DNA of 44,095 nucleotides from Saprospiraceae bacterium (GTDB taxonomy: Bacteria > Bacteroidota > Bacteroidia > Chitinophagales > Saprospiraceae). Location of the stretch: contig JAHDFB010000024.1 in assembly GCA_020628475.1 (NCBI GenBank), positions 1 to 44,095 on the forward strand. Reading direction: 5' to 3'. The position numbers were made by a program, and so were the translations under genes. The notes under the pieces were generated by a model. That model was not told the DNA's origin. It ran no database searches and was given only the letters and a program-made list of their open reading frames with translations. Numbering within the stretch: position 1 is the first letter of the stretch; every line of letters begins with the position of its first letter. This document shows positions 23,900 to 34,254 of this stretch, one piece after another.

Positions 23900-25609
23900 T
23901 TAAATTTTACTGATTTCTTTTTCCCAAATAGTGCGATTATCTCGATCGTCGATTAATTCAATTCGTAATGTGTGTTTTCCTTTTGGCCATTTCTCATCAA
24001 CATAATGATAAATCGATTTCGATTTTAAGTCATACTTCAGGAGAATCCATTGATCATCAATCCAAGCGTTGTAGCGCAAATCTCTGGCTTGACCTTTGAC
24101 TTGGATATTGTCATCAATAACAAAACTTATTTTACTGCCATTTTGAACCTGTCGGGGGGCAGCAATTGGTTTGAGAGTAGGTGCAATGGTATCGATCATA
24201 AGCACATAGGTGCCCAGACTTTTGACAGGTGCGCCAATCATATCATTGATAATGTGTGCGCCATAACTAGAGTATTTGTTTTTATCACAGTGAGCAACAA
24301 ATACCTTTGATATATTGCTAGAATCAATACCTTCTGCTTTTATATATAGATCAAATGGTCGATGTATCGCGGTGTTTTCTTCTCCTATATGATAGACAGA
24401 GGAACAATAATTACTTTCTTTTTCTGATGATTCGTGGACACTGAGATAGTAGTCTTCGTAAAAGGTATTTTCAGCGAATCGAATTTTGACATGTTTTCGA
24501 TCGATGATGTGTGCTTCAGAATAGTTTAAGAAATATTGAAAGGATTTTTCGGTAAAGCTCATCATGGAAGTATCTCGAAGTAGTTGGAATTGGATGGAAG
24601 AGGTATTGCCATGAATATCGGCTACATCGATTTCAATATTTCTAGGTTTTTCAGCGTATAGTTTGATAATCTGATCGGATTGTTCTTGATAGATAGGTAT
24701 TTGATTTCCTTTTTTACGATACAATTGATGTATACGATGTTTGGTTTTTTTGTAGTGATCGTAATCAATATGTGCATTTAAATAACGGAAATCATCGAAT
24801 GAAATACTATCCATAGTAAAGGAGAATACCTTTTCGTTATCGACTCGCATTTCTGCCTTATAGATTCCATTTTTATTGCTAACTCCCGTCATTAAATCTC
24901 TTGTGAAGACCGAGATTCCAGCTCTCCATGCAGGAATCTTGAGGACCTTATTTGTGGGGGCATATATGCCGTTTGTTTTTTTGAGAGGGACTTTCCTAGA
25001 TGCTCTTTTTAGTAGTTGATTGTCCAGATAATTGATGGTAATGTATTGAACGTTTGGTGCCATCTTATCGGTTATTTCCACACCATGAGACAATGGGTTA
25101 TAAGGTATTTCACTAGTTGTTTCTCTGATTTCAAAATGCAAGTGTGGTCCATAAGAACGTCCTGAATTGCCCATAGCTCCAATAATTTCTCCTTGTTTTA
25201 AGGGAAAATAGTTGGCGGTCAATGTCGTATCGAATTCAAATTGTTGTAATTGATATTGACATTGTTCGACAAATTGTTCGAGTGCTGGATTGAAATGATC
25301 TAGATGCGCATAGACGGTGGTGTAACCATTTGGATGATCAATGTATAGGGCATTTCCATATCCAGTAGCTGATATTTTTATACGACTAATATAACCATCC
25401 GCCACTGTACGTATTTTATCTCCAATTCGCCCATTAGAAGATTTAATATCTACACCTGTATGAAAGTGATTGTTTCGAAGTTCTCCAAATGTACCTGCTA
25501 AACGGACTTTGTGATCTACAGGCGGAATCATCCAGTTATTTTGAGCTTGTATGGATATGCAAAGAAATAGCTGAAGACATATTATGGAAAATCGAAACAT
25601 AAAACTCAT
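23900..25609 (-). CDS. M23 family metallopeptidase (active-site intact)
   Basis: A 569-residue exported protein. The M23 domain (about residues 35-180) keeps its zinc ligands: HFHTGVDIK provides the His/Asp pair and GPHLHFEIRE the HxH. The remainder is a large beta-rich C-terminal region with no name I can assign. M23 enzymes cleave peptidoglycan cross-bridges, so this is a probable cell-wall endopeptidase. The start at 25609 is preferred because it gives a clean signal peptide (MSFMFRFSIICLQLFLCISIQAQ) and because a TAnnTTTG box at 25632-25639 places transcription start downstream of the other upstream candidates (25630, 25663). Confidence 0.87.
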   Translation of the reverse strand: MSFMFRFSIICLQLFLCISIQAQNNWMIPPVDHKVRLAGTFGELRNNHFHTGVDIKSSNGRIGDKIRTVADGYISRIKISATGYGNALYIDHPNGYTTVYAHLDHFNPALEQFVEQCQYQLQQFEFDTTLTANYFPLKQGEIIGAMGNSGRSYGPHLHFEIRETTSEIPYNPLSHGVEITDKMAPNVQYITINYLDNQLLKRASRKVPLKKTNGIYAPTNKVLKIPAWRAGISVFTRDLMTGVSNKNGIYKAEMRVDNEKVFSFTMDSISFDDFRYLNAHIDYDHYKKTKHRIHQLYRKKGNQIPIYQEQSDQIIKLYAEKPRNIEIDVADIHGNTSSIQFQLLRDTSMMSFTEKSFQYFLNYSEAHIIDRKHVKIRFAENTFYEDYYLSVHESSEKESNYCSSVYHIGEENTAIHRPFDLYIKAEGIDSSNISKVFVAHCDKNKYSSYGAHIINDMIGAPVKSLGTYVLMIDTIAPTLKPIAAPRQVQNGSKISFVIDDNIQVKGQARDLRYNAWIDDQWILLKYDLKSKSIYHYVDEKWPKGKHTLRIELIDDRDNRTIWEKEISKI

Positions 25610-25631
25610 TAGATATCTGATATTTAGCATG

Positions 25632-25639
25632 CAAAAGTA
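25632..25639 (-). promoter_or_regulatory. Candidate -7 box for the M23 peptidase
   Basis: On the minus strand this reads TACTTTTG, matching TAnnTTTG, 23 bases before the preferred start at 25609. If correct, it excludes the in-frame upstream start at 25663, which would precede the transcript. Confidence 0.5.
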
Positions 25640-25713
25640 AACAATCTTGTAGATTTTATCCATGATCCTAGTTTGCTATGCATATTATGAATAATTTCGC
25701 GTTCAATTGAACA

Positions 25714-26604
25714 ATGAACAAGGAGAAAACGATCATATTACTGGCATTTATTGCCATCTATTTTATTTGGGGATCAACGTATCTTTTCAACAAGATCCTG
25801 ATTGCTGAAATTGCTCCTTTTCAAATTGCCGGGATTCGCTTTACCTTATCTGGAATATTAATATTTCTTATTGCATTCGCACGGAAGGTGGATTTTAGTA
25901 TCACCCGCAAGCAATTATTGAATAGTTACATAGCAGGAATCCTATTCTTAGGTATCGGAAATGGTGCGGTGGTTTATGGATTAAAGTATATAGATAGTGG
26001 TTTTGCAGCCTTACTGGTGTCTACGCAGCCTTTGATTTTGCTCTTTATGTTGTGGATTCTTAAAGGACAACGGATTGTTCGTAAATCATATATAGGTGTC
26101 ATTCTAGGGTTTATAGGGATATTCTTATTGATGTATGATCAAGGAATGGAGGCGGAGATTTCTTGGAAAGGAATTTTCTTGGTGTTTTTAGCCCTCTTGA
26201 GTTGGGGCTATGCCAGTATTTTTGTGGGTAGCGCTTCACTTCCCAAAAATCAATTTGTTAATTCGGCCTATCAGATGTTATTGGGCGGTATTTCAATGTT
26301 GTTGTTTTCCTATTTTGTGGGAGAACCACAAGCAGATTTACTTCAATTGAGTCGTACGGCCTATTTTTCTATGATATTTCTTATCGTATTTGGCAGCATT
26401 ATTGCTTTTACATCATTCAATTATTTACTGAGAAAAGTATCGCCAGAAAAAGTAGCGACCAGTACCTATATCAATCCAATTGTAGCCATGGCATTGGGAG
26501 CCATAATTCTCCATGAACGAATTAGTTTCATGGCCATTGTAGCGACTGTTATTCTTCTTTCTGGTGTCTATTTTATCAATTCTGCAAAAAGTAAGCAAAG
26601 TTAA
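25714..26604 (+). CDS. EamA family (DMT) transporter
   Basis: A 296-residue inner-membrane protein of the drug/metabolite transporter superfamily. It has the usual two EamA repeats and about ten hydrophobic helices. The N-terminal repeat opens with FIAIYFIWGSTYLFNKILI. The second repeat ends in AFTSFNYLLRKVSPEKVATSTYINPIVAMALGAIILHE, a hallmark stretch of this family. Family members usually export amino acids, metabolites or purines; the substrate here cannot be inferred. It stands alone, divergent from the M23 peptidase. Confidence 0.93.
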   Translation: MNKEKTIILLAFIAIYFIWGSTYLFNKILIAEIAPFQIAGIRFTLSGILIFLIAFARKVDFSITRKQLLNSYIAGILFLGIGNGAVVYGLKYIDSGFAALLVSTQPLILLFMLWILKGQRIVRKSYIGVILGFIGIFLLMYDQGMEAEISWKGIFLVFLALLSWGYASIFVGSASLPKNQFVNSAYQMLLGGISMLLFSYFVGEPQADLLQLSRTAYFSMIFLIVFGSIIAFTSFNYLLRKVSPEKVATSTYINPIVAMALGAIILHERISFMAIVATVILLSGVYFINSAKSKQS

Positions 26605-26696
26605 TCAATAAGTATTTTTGGATCTGAATGGATCAAATACATTTGTATTGCGCTAAGAATGTTTTAGTAATACATTATGATTATTTTTAATTTGTT

Positions 26697-26704
26697 TACC
26701 TTTG
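26697..26704 (+). promoter_or_regulatory. Candidate -7 box for the cohesin-like T9SS protein
   Basis: TACCTTTG matches TAnnTTTG, 22 bases before the ATG at 26726. This supports 26726 over a TTG at 26702, which would sit inside the box. Confidence 0.5.
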
Positions 26705-26725
26705 CTTATTAATAAATTATATTCT

Positions 26726-27898
26726 ATGAAGTCTTTAGGAAGTCTACTGTTATTATATGTAAGTTTAAGTTCATTTGTATTATCAACCCCGGATGATGGT
26801 GTTGTTGATCTTTATATTGATTCTTATGATTTAATATTTGCCGAAGAGAGTGTTTGTATACCCGTAACGGCAGATGATTTTGAAGCAGTCAGTTTTGCTC
26901 AGATTCCATTGCGCTTTGATCAGGAAAAATTGCAATTTAATTCCATTATAAATGAATATTTTCCAGGTTCTGTAAATGTTCCAGATCAGAATGCTGGAAC
27001 CATTCGATATATAATGCAAGATCCGACCTTAGAGTCTCCGTTGACCATTCCTGATTGCGGTACCTTGTTTGATGTTTGCTTTGATGTGGCGGACACAGCA
27101 TTAGATGAGAGTTCTGTTCGACTTGAAGACATAGAAGATGTACCACCGCCATTCATTTTATCTATTCTTTCGCAGGATGGCTACGAATTATCTACGGAAG
27201 TCAATGTGGGAAATTGTAATGCTAACCTAGACAGCGTTTTCTTTTGTTTGGACGAGCCCATGATGGCCATAGGGAGTGAGGTTTGTTTTAATTTGACGAC
27301 TCAACAGTTTAGTTTGATACAATCTTTCCAATTTGCGATTGATTATGACATTGATGAATTATTGTATTTAGAGACGAATGCTTTTAATACGGATATGGGC
27401 ATTACAGCGAGTAATTTTAATACTCCTGATACTGGTAGTATTCGAATTTCTTGGTTTGATCAAACTGGACAAGGTATTTCGGTTGAAGATTGTGCCACGG
27501 TGGCACAAGTTTGTTTTGAAGTGTTGCAAGTGCCAGATGCTTCGCCCGCTATTATGATTTCTAATAATTTACCCAACGGAATAGAGGTAACTGATTCAGA
27601 TAACACCTTTCTTGGACTAGGAACTGGATGTAACTGTGTTTTAGATAATCTCAGCGAATGGAATGAGGTTGAATTTAGTATTTCTCCGAACCCAGTTAAA
27701 AATTATATTCAAATAGATTGGCCGAGAAAAGGCTTCGTTGATTATACCATTTTGGATATGCGAGGACATCAAGTACTAGCCAATCAATCGATTCTAAATT
27801 CCGCAAAAATTAATCTAGAATCTTTACCTGTGGGCGTTTATATTATTCAATTGGAGGATAGTCAAGGAAAAGGAAGTAAAAAGTTCGTGAAGTATTAA
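26726..27898 (+). CDS. T9SS-exported protein with two cohesin-like domains
   Basis: A 390-residue secreted protein with signal peptide MKSLGSLLLLYVSLSSFVLS. Two related beta domains (about residues 25-145 and 165-275) follow a cohesin-like pattern: an opening CIPVTADDFEAVSFAQIPLRFD, and in the second domain CFNLTTQQFSLIQSFQFAIDYD. Each contains cysteine pairs. The C-terminal 70 residues are a type A T9SS sorting domain (FSISPNPVKNYIQIDW to FVKY). The domain assignment is by pattern and uncertain; the secretion route is more secure. The ligand is unknown. Start at 26726 chosen because it begins the signal peptide and follows the candidate promoter. Confidence 0.86.
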   Translation: MKSLGSLLLLYVSLSSFVLSTPDDGVVDLYIDSYDLIFAEESVCIPVTADDFEAVSFAQIPLRFDQEKLQFNSIINEYFPGSVNVPDQNAGTIRYIMQDPTLESPLTIPDCGTLFDVCFDVADTALDESSVRLEDIEDVPPPFILSILSQDGYELSTEVNVGNCNANLDSVFFCLDEPMMAIGSEVCFNLTTQQFSLIQSFQFAIDYDIDELLYLETNAFNTDMGITASNFNTPDTGSIRISWFDQTGQGISVEDCATVAQVCFEVLQVPDASPAIMISNNLPNGIEVTDSDNTFLGLGTGCNCVLDNLSEWNEVEFSISPNPVKNYIQIDWPRKGFVDYTILDMRGHQVLANQSILNSAKINLESLPVGVYIIQLEDSQGKGSKKFVKY

Positions 27899-28010
27899 TT
27901 TTTATTCAAGAGTTTTTAATTAAAAAGAGCCAAGGAAGCATTCCGTTTAAGAGCTAAAATGTTTAACAAAGGCTTAAGACACCACGGATATAGGATTATT
28001 TCTAATATGT

Positions 28011-28018
28011 TATATTTG
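28011..28018 (+). promoter_or_regulatory. Candidate -7 box for the phosphosugar isomerase
   Basis: TATATTTG matches TAnnTTTG, 50 bases before the ATG at 28069, in an otherwise featureless 170-base intergenic stretch. Confidence 0.5.
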
Positions 28019-28068
28019 CGTTTGTTGAGGAGATTAATAATTAATAAATAATCACAAATCGAAATATT

Positions 28069-29061
28069 ATGATGAATCAATTGATTGCTCGCTTTCCCGA
28101 GCAACTAAAAGAAGCGCTTTCCATCGGGAGAGCTGCAACGATTAATCCACATTCAGAGGCTTTACACAATATATATGTTGCCGGTCTAGGTGGCTCTGGT
28201 ATTGGCGCTGACTTTGTAAATGAATTTGTACGAAATGAGTGCACGATACCATTTACGATTGGAAAGGGGTATGATATACCAGCTACAGTTGGTAAGAATA
28301 CCTTGGCCATTGCATCTTCTTATTCTGGTAATACAGAAGAAACCTTGAGCTCTTTCGAACAAATAAAGACACGAGGAGCGAAGGTTGTAATCATATCTTC
28401 AGGAGGAAAATTAATTGAACTGGCAAAAGAACATGGGTATGACTATATTCAAGTCCCTGGAAATTGGCCTTCACCAAGAGCTTGTTTGGGATTTTCATTG
28501 GTTCAACAGCTATTCGTGCTTTATAAACTAGATTTAATTAGTGAAAAGACAATCCAAAGTGTAGAAAGGTCAATAGATCTATTGGAAACCGAAATGGAAG
28601 CAATCAAAGCGGATGCAAAGCAAGTTGCGGAGCGCTTGGATAAGAAAATCCCTATAATTTATACGACAGATCGAATGGAATCGGTGGCGGTTCGCTTACG
28701 TCAACAGATCAATGAAAATTCTAAGATGTTGTGTTGGCATCATGTCATTCCCGAAATGAATCATAATGAATTGGTTGGATGGCGTGATCATAAAGAAGAT
28801 TGGGCGGTGGTGTATTTGAGAAATGCCGATGACCACAAGCGAAATGCCGTACGTATTGATATTAATAAAGAGATTATCAGCAAATATGCAGATACGATCA
28901 TTGAGATATATAGCAAGGGAAATGATCTTGTAGAAAAAGCGATGTATCTAGTCCATTATGGTGATTGGATAACATGGTACCTCAGTGAACTTCATGGAGT
29001 TGATAGTATTGAAGTAGATGTTATTGACTACTTGAAAGGAGAATTAGGTAAATTGGGATAA
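28069..29061 (+). CDS. Bifunctional phosphoglucose/phosphomannose isomerase
   Basis: A 330-residue cytosolic enzyme of the SIS-domain family that interconverts glucose-6-P or mannose-6-P with fructose-6-P. Characteristic segments are YVAGLGGSGIGADFVNEF (residues 31-48), ASSYSGNTEETLSSF, VPGNWPSPRACLGFSLVQQ and HHVIPEMNHNELVGW, which carries the conserved glutamate and asparagine. The length matches this clade of PGI/PMI, shorter than classical PGI. It provides mannose for glycan synthesis, fitting a genome rich in surface glycoproteins. Start at 28069 or three bases later. Ends at a bidirectional terminator. Confidence 0.93.
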   Translation: MMNQLIARFPEQLKEALSIGRAATINPHSEALHNIYVAGLGGSGIGADFVNEFVRNECTIPFTIGKGYDIPATVGKNTLAIASSYSGNTEETLSSFEQIKTRGAKVVIISSGGKLIELAKEHGYDYIQVPGNWPSPRACLGFSLVQQLFVLYKLDLISEKTIQSVERSIDLLETEMEAIKADAKQVAERLDKKIPIIYTTDRMESVAVRLRQQINENSKMLCWHHVIPEMNHNELVGWRDHKEDWAVVYLRNADDHKRNAVRIDINKEIISKYADTIIEIYSKGNDLVEKAMYLVHYGDWITWYLSELHGVDSIEVDVIDYLKGELGKLG

Positions 29062-29073
29062 AAGCCAAAACCA

Positions 29074-29113
29074 TAAAAAAGCTCAGTGACACATTCGATC
29101 ACTGAGTTTTTTG
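29074..29113. terminator. Bidirectional rho-independent terminator
   Basis: CTCAGTGA (29082-29089) pairs with TCACTGAG (29099-29106), flanked by an A-run on the left and a T-run on the right. It separates the convergent isomerase and the small barrel-like gene at 29140. Confidence 0.88.
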
Positions 29114-29139
29114 TTTAAAATGGTTTTTTTGCTTTTCTT

Positions 29140-29628
29140 TTAATCGTTCGTTACAAAATTGTACATAAGACTGATTCCTCCACCTGGAGAAATAACTCGG
29201 GTAGACGAATCGTCATCAATTTCACTAATATTACTGGCAAATAGGCCAATGCGCGTTTCTAGCATTAAAAAACGACTCAGCTTAAATTCCATTTGAGTAC
29301 CCATGTTGATGGCTGAAATGTTATTAATTGCTCGATGCGAATATCCAACACTTGTAACAAAGGACAGATCAACATATTTGGAACTGGCTAGTTTTCTTAG
29401 ATAGCCAATAGAGGTGGTATATCTAAAATCTCCATCATTAAATATCGGTAATACAGATACTTGTACAGCATTTGCATTGAAATTGTATCGATAGGTCGGT
29501 GCCAATCCGAAGAAGGTGCCTGCTGTAAAACCAGCCTGATGTGTATAGTTTTTAGAGTTTTTAATTTGGCCAGATAGCGAAAGTCCGGTAAATAGGCAAC
29601 AGACGATACAAACTATTATCTTTTTCAT
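29140..29628 (-). CDS. Small exported barrel-like protein, first of pair
   Basis: A 162-residue protein with signal peptide MKKIIVCIVCCLFTGLSLSG. The mature part alternates hydrophobic and polar residues in short strands (TSIGYLRKLASSKYVDLSFVTSVGYSHRAINNISAINMGTQMEF) and ends in an aromatic strand with a short Asn-Asp tail (LMYNFVTND), like a small outer-membrane barrel. No family recognised. The neighbouring gene at 29665 is similar in size, layout and strand pattern, so the two may be divergent paralogues. Confidence 0.8.
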   Translation of the reverse strand: MKKIIVCIVCCLFTGLSLSGQIKNSKNYTHQAGFTAGTFFGLAPTYRYNFNANAVQVSVLPIFNDGDFRYTTSIGYLRKLASSKYVDLSFVTSVGYSHRAINNISAINMGTQMEFKLSRFLMLETRIGLFASNISEIDDDSSTRVISPGGGISLMYNFVTND

Positions 29629-29664
29629 AATCTTTGATTTTCTTTTTAAATAATGAGTTGCCGC

Positions 29665-30195
29665 TTATTTTAAATAAGCGTTGTAATAAAATCCAACCCC
29701 ACCGGAGATATTACTATTTAGAGATTCGGTGATGTTATACAAGCCATATCCTAAATTGACACTGAAATCGATTTCTTTGGATAGATGAAAACTAATTTCG
29801 GGGCCAACTCCAAAAGAATAACGGACGACAGAGTTTGGTTCCCCGATGACGTCAGAGGAAAGGCTACCAGAGATTCTTTGGAATCCAGTTTTTAAGGAAA
29901 AATCAACGATATTATTTTTTCGTATGTAATAGTTATAACTTAATCCTAGGTTCAAGTATCGTATTTCGGATGGAAATAAATCATCCGTTGTGACGGAAGA
30001 AAAAGGTAAGAAATTAAGACTTATACCATGTTTGTCTTGAACGTAAGCAAAAGATAGTCCTGATCCATATGTCGAGTTTAAACTGGAGCCAATCATTAAT
30101 TTAGAGCTGTATTCAGGGATTCTACTTTCTTGTTCCTGTGCCGTGAGTTGTACGGTTATGCACAAACAAACAACGAGTAATGTTAGGTATTTCAT
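29665..30195 (-). CDS. Small exported barrel-like protein, second of pair
   Basis: A 176-residue protein with signal peptide MKYLTLLVVCLCITVQLTAQ. Strands such as YLNLGLSYNYYIRKNNIVDFSLKTGFQRISG and DFSVNLGYGLYNITESLN suggest an outer-membrane beta-barrel of about eight strands, ending GGVGFYYNAYLK. It lies 36 bases upstream of the similar gene at 29140, on the same strand, and is probably co-transcribed. No function is assigned. Upstream, the SRPBCC-like gene is separated by 110 bases of AT-rich DNA. Confidence 0.8.
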   Translation of the reverse strand: MKYLTLLVVCLCITVQLTAQEQESRIPEYSSKLMIGSSLNSTYGSGLSFAYVQDKHGISLNFLPFSSVTTDDLFPSEIRYLNLGLSYNYYIRKNNIVDFSLKTGFQRISGSLSSDVIGEPNSVVRYSFGVGPEISFHLSKEIDFSVNLGYGLYNITESLNSNISGGVGFYYNAYLK

Positions 30196-30305
30196 TGATT
30201 TATAAGTTTTTATTAAACTAATAGATCAAAGTTATTAAGTATAGAACAGGCTTTTTTATATGATTTGGATAAAAATATATTAATATTTATACTATATGTG
30301 AAATA

Positions 30306-30860
30306 CTATTTTTGTTCTTCTGGTCGGAAGTCGAAATCGGGAGTGGATTCGATATGTGTTTTAAGTTTGTTGTATATCTCTTCGCGATTTCTTTTAATGG
30401 CCTGTTGAAATAAGTAAATCATAGATCGTTGAATGGCTGTATTTCCTTGAAGTTTTTCTTCAATACGGATTTTTGTAATCAATTGTTTATCCGTAAAATG
30501 CAGGGAACTTGTTGTTAGGCTATTGTTTCCATTAATCGAGAGTTCCAAATATTGAAGACTATCTAATTGAACTACCGTTTCAGATATTGATTTCTTCTTA
30601 TTACGCTCTGTATATTCTAAGAAGGTCGTGTTTCCCTCAAGAAAAGCTTCTACTTTAGCAGTCTTTGGATTGATATTGGGATATTGGAGTGATTTAAATT
30701 CATGACTTGCAAATGCGTCGTAAGCTTTCTTTATAGGAGCTTGTACTTTTAGTGTAATGGTATATTCAATCTGCTTACTGATGATACCTAAGGTAAAAAA
30801 GGCGATTAGTATCAGAATAAATAGAATGGATAATATTCGCATGAATTTTATCATGATCAT
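30306..30860 (-). CDS. SRPBCC-like (polyketide cyclase/START) protein with N-terminal membrane segment
   Basis: A 184-residue protein with an N-terminal hydrophobic segment (MRILSILFILILIAFFTLGII). The soluble part begins with ITLKVQAPIKKAYDAFAS, which resembles the first strand and helix of SRPBCC-type proteins that bind lipids or small hydrophobic molecules in a deep cavity. The rest shows the expected alternation of strands and a final helix (QAIKRNREEIYNKLKTHIE). Family assignment is moderate. The ligand is unknown. The start could be 30860 or a nearby downstream Met. Located just below the terminator of the PLP enzyme gene. Confidence 0.75.
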   Translation of the reverse strand: MIMIKFMRILSILFILILIAFFTLGIISKQIEYTITLKVQAPIKKAYDAFASHEFKSLQYPNINPKTAKVEAFLEGNTTFLEYTERNKKKSISETVVQLDSLQYLELSINGNNSLTTSSLHFTDKQLITKIRIEEKLQGNTAIQRSMIYLFQQAIKRNREEIYNKLKTHIESTPDFDFRPEEQK

Positions 30861-30869
30861 TGGATATTC

Positions 30870-30905
30870 AAAAAATCCCCACTGTTGATACAGTAGGGAT
30901 TTTAG
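30870..30905 (-). terminator. Rho-independent terminator of the transsulfuration gene
   Basis: The arms ATCCC-C-ACTGT (30875-30885) and ACAGT-A-GGGAT (30890-30900) pair with one internal mismatch. On the minus strand a run of T follows, immediately after the stop of the gene at 30908. Confidence 0.85.
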
Positions 30906-30907
30906 TT

Positions 30908-32053
30908 TTATAGACTAGATAAGGCTTTTTCTAAATCGTTTAATAAGTCTTCAGGATCTTCTACACCAATACTTAATCGAATCAAAGAATCTGTTAAACC
31001 TACTTTCAAACGGTCTTCTTTTGGAATGGATGCATGTGTCATACTGGCTGGATGACCAATCAAGGACTCAACGCCACCCAAAGATTCGGCTAAGGTAAAG
31101 TAATGTGTATTACTTAAGACGTTGGATGCAGCTTCTTCTGTATTTTGTTTTAAATCAAAAGAAATCATTCCACCAAAGTCCCTCATTTGTTTCGCAGCAA
31201 TAGAGTGACCCGGATGAGATTCAAAGCCAGGATAATATACATTGGCTACAGCAGGATGACCTTGCAAATATTTCGCAATTTGCTTAGCGGTGTCACAAGC
31301 TCTTTGAACTCTTAAGTGCAGTGTCTTGATACCTCTCAAAATAAGAAAACAATCTTGAGGTCCAGGAACAGCACCTGATGCATTTTGAATAAAACGAATA
31401 CGATCATGAAGCGCATCATCTTTAACAATCAAAGCACCATGAACTACATCACTGTGTCCACCTAAATATTTAGTTGCAGAATGCAATACAATATCTGCGC
31501 CCAGATCCAAAGGATTTTGAAGATATGGTGAGGAGAACGTATTATCTACAAGAACGTTTACATCATGCTTTTTAGCAATGGCACAAACAGCTTCGATATC
31601 AATGATTTTTAACATGGGATTCGTTGGTGTTTCCACCCAAATTAATTTCGTTTTTTCGTTGATAAGAGTCTCTAGGTTTTTAGCATCAGCTAGATCGATA
31701 AAATGGCAAACAATTCCATATTTAGCGTAGACAGCCATCATCTGTCGGTAAGAGCCACCGTATAAATCATTGGTAGATATGATTTCGTCTCCAGGTTCTA
31801 AAAGCTTCATAATGGCATCTTGAGCAGCAAGACCTGAACCAAAGCATATTCCATGTTTCCCATTCTCTAAAGCGGCAAGATTCGTTTCTAAGACGCCTCT
31901 TGTTGGGTTTTGTGTTCGAGCATATTCATAGCCTTTATGCACGCCTGGACTTTCTTGGGCATAGGTAGATGTCTGATATATCGGTGTCATGACAGCTCCG
32001 GTTAATGGATCCGGTTCGATACCTGCATGAATAACTTTTGTTGCAAATTTCAT
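30908..32053 (-). CDS. PLP-dependent transsulfuration enzyme (cystathionine gamma-synthase/lyase type)
   Basis: A 381-residue cytosolic enzyme of the Cys/Met metabolism PLP family. The PLP lysine is Lys195 in SATKYLGGHSDVVHGALI. Other family segments are YEYARTQNPTRG (phosphate-binding Tyr/Arg from the partner subunit), FGSGLAAQDAIMKLLEPGDEII, and the C-terminal ESLGGVESLIGHPASMTHASIP. Sequence alone does not settle between cystathionine gamma-synthase (methionine synthesis) and gamma-lyase (cysteine synthesis), so no symbol is given. Single gene with its own terminator, downstream of and on the same strand as gyrB but separated by a terminator. Confidence 0.95.
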   Translation of the reverse strand: MKFATKVIHAGIEPDPLTGAVMTPIYQTSTYAQESPGVHKGYEYARTQNPTRGVLETNLAALENGKHGICFGSGLAAQDAIMKLLEPGDEIISTNDLYGGSYRQMMAVYAKYGIVCHFIDLADAKNLETLINEKTKLIWVETPTNPMLKIIDIEAVCAIAKKHDVNVLVDNTFSSPYLQNPLDLGADIVLHSATKYLGGHSDVVHGALIVKDDALHDRIRFIQNASGAVPGPQDCFLILRGIKTLHLRVQRACDTAKQIAKYLQGHPAVANVYYPGFESHPGHSIAAKQMRDFGGMISFDLKQNTEEAASNVLSNTHYFTLAESLGGVESLIGHPASMTHASIPKEDRLKVGLTDSLIRLSIGVEDPEDLLNDLEKALSSL

Positions 32054-32095
32054 TTATTCTAATTTTTGGATTGTTCTATTTAATGGTGGTGTATT

Positions 32096-32128
32096 AAAAA
32101 GGATAGCCTGTAAACAGGCCATCCTTTA
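32096..32128 (-). terminator. Rho-independent terminator of gyrB
   Basis: AAAGGAT-A-GCCTG (32098-32110) pairs with CAGGC-C-ATCCTTT (32115-32127) with one mismatch and loop TAAA. On the minus strand it is followed by a T-run, 62 bases after the gyrB stop. Confidence 0.88.
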
Positions 32129-32189
32129 AGAAGTTTATTATTTAGTGCTGCTATTGGTCCGTTTGAATCAAAAGTAGCGTGACTTGTCT

Positions 32190-34157
<1,968 letters not shown>

Positions 34158-34165
34158 TTAGTCCG

Positions 34166-34173
34166 CAAATATA
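34166..34173 (-). promoter_or_regulatory. Candidate -7 box for gyrB
   Basis: On the minus strand this reads TATATTTG, matching TAnnTTTG, 23 bases before the gyrB ATG. No clear -33 element. Confidence 0.55.
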
Positions 34174-34254
34174 GCAAAATATAAGCTTTCAGACGATTTG
34201 TCCAAGGTAAAAAATATCAATCTATAAATATTTGAAAACCAAATGGATTTGTCC

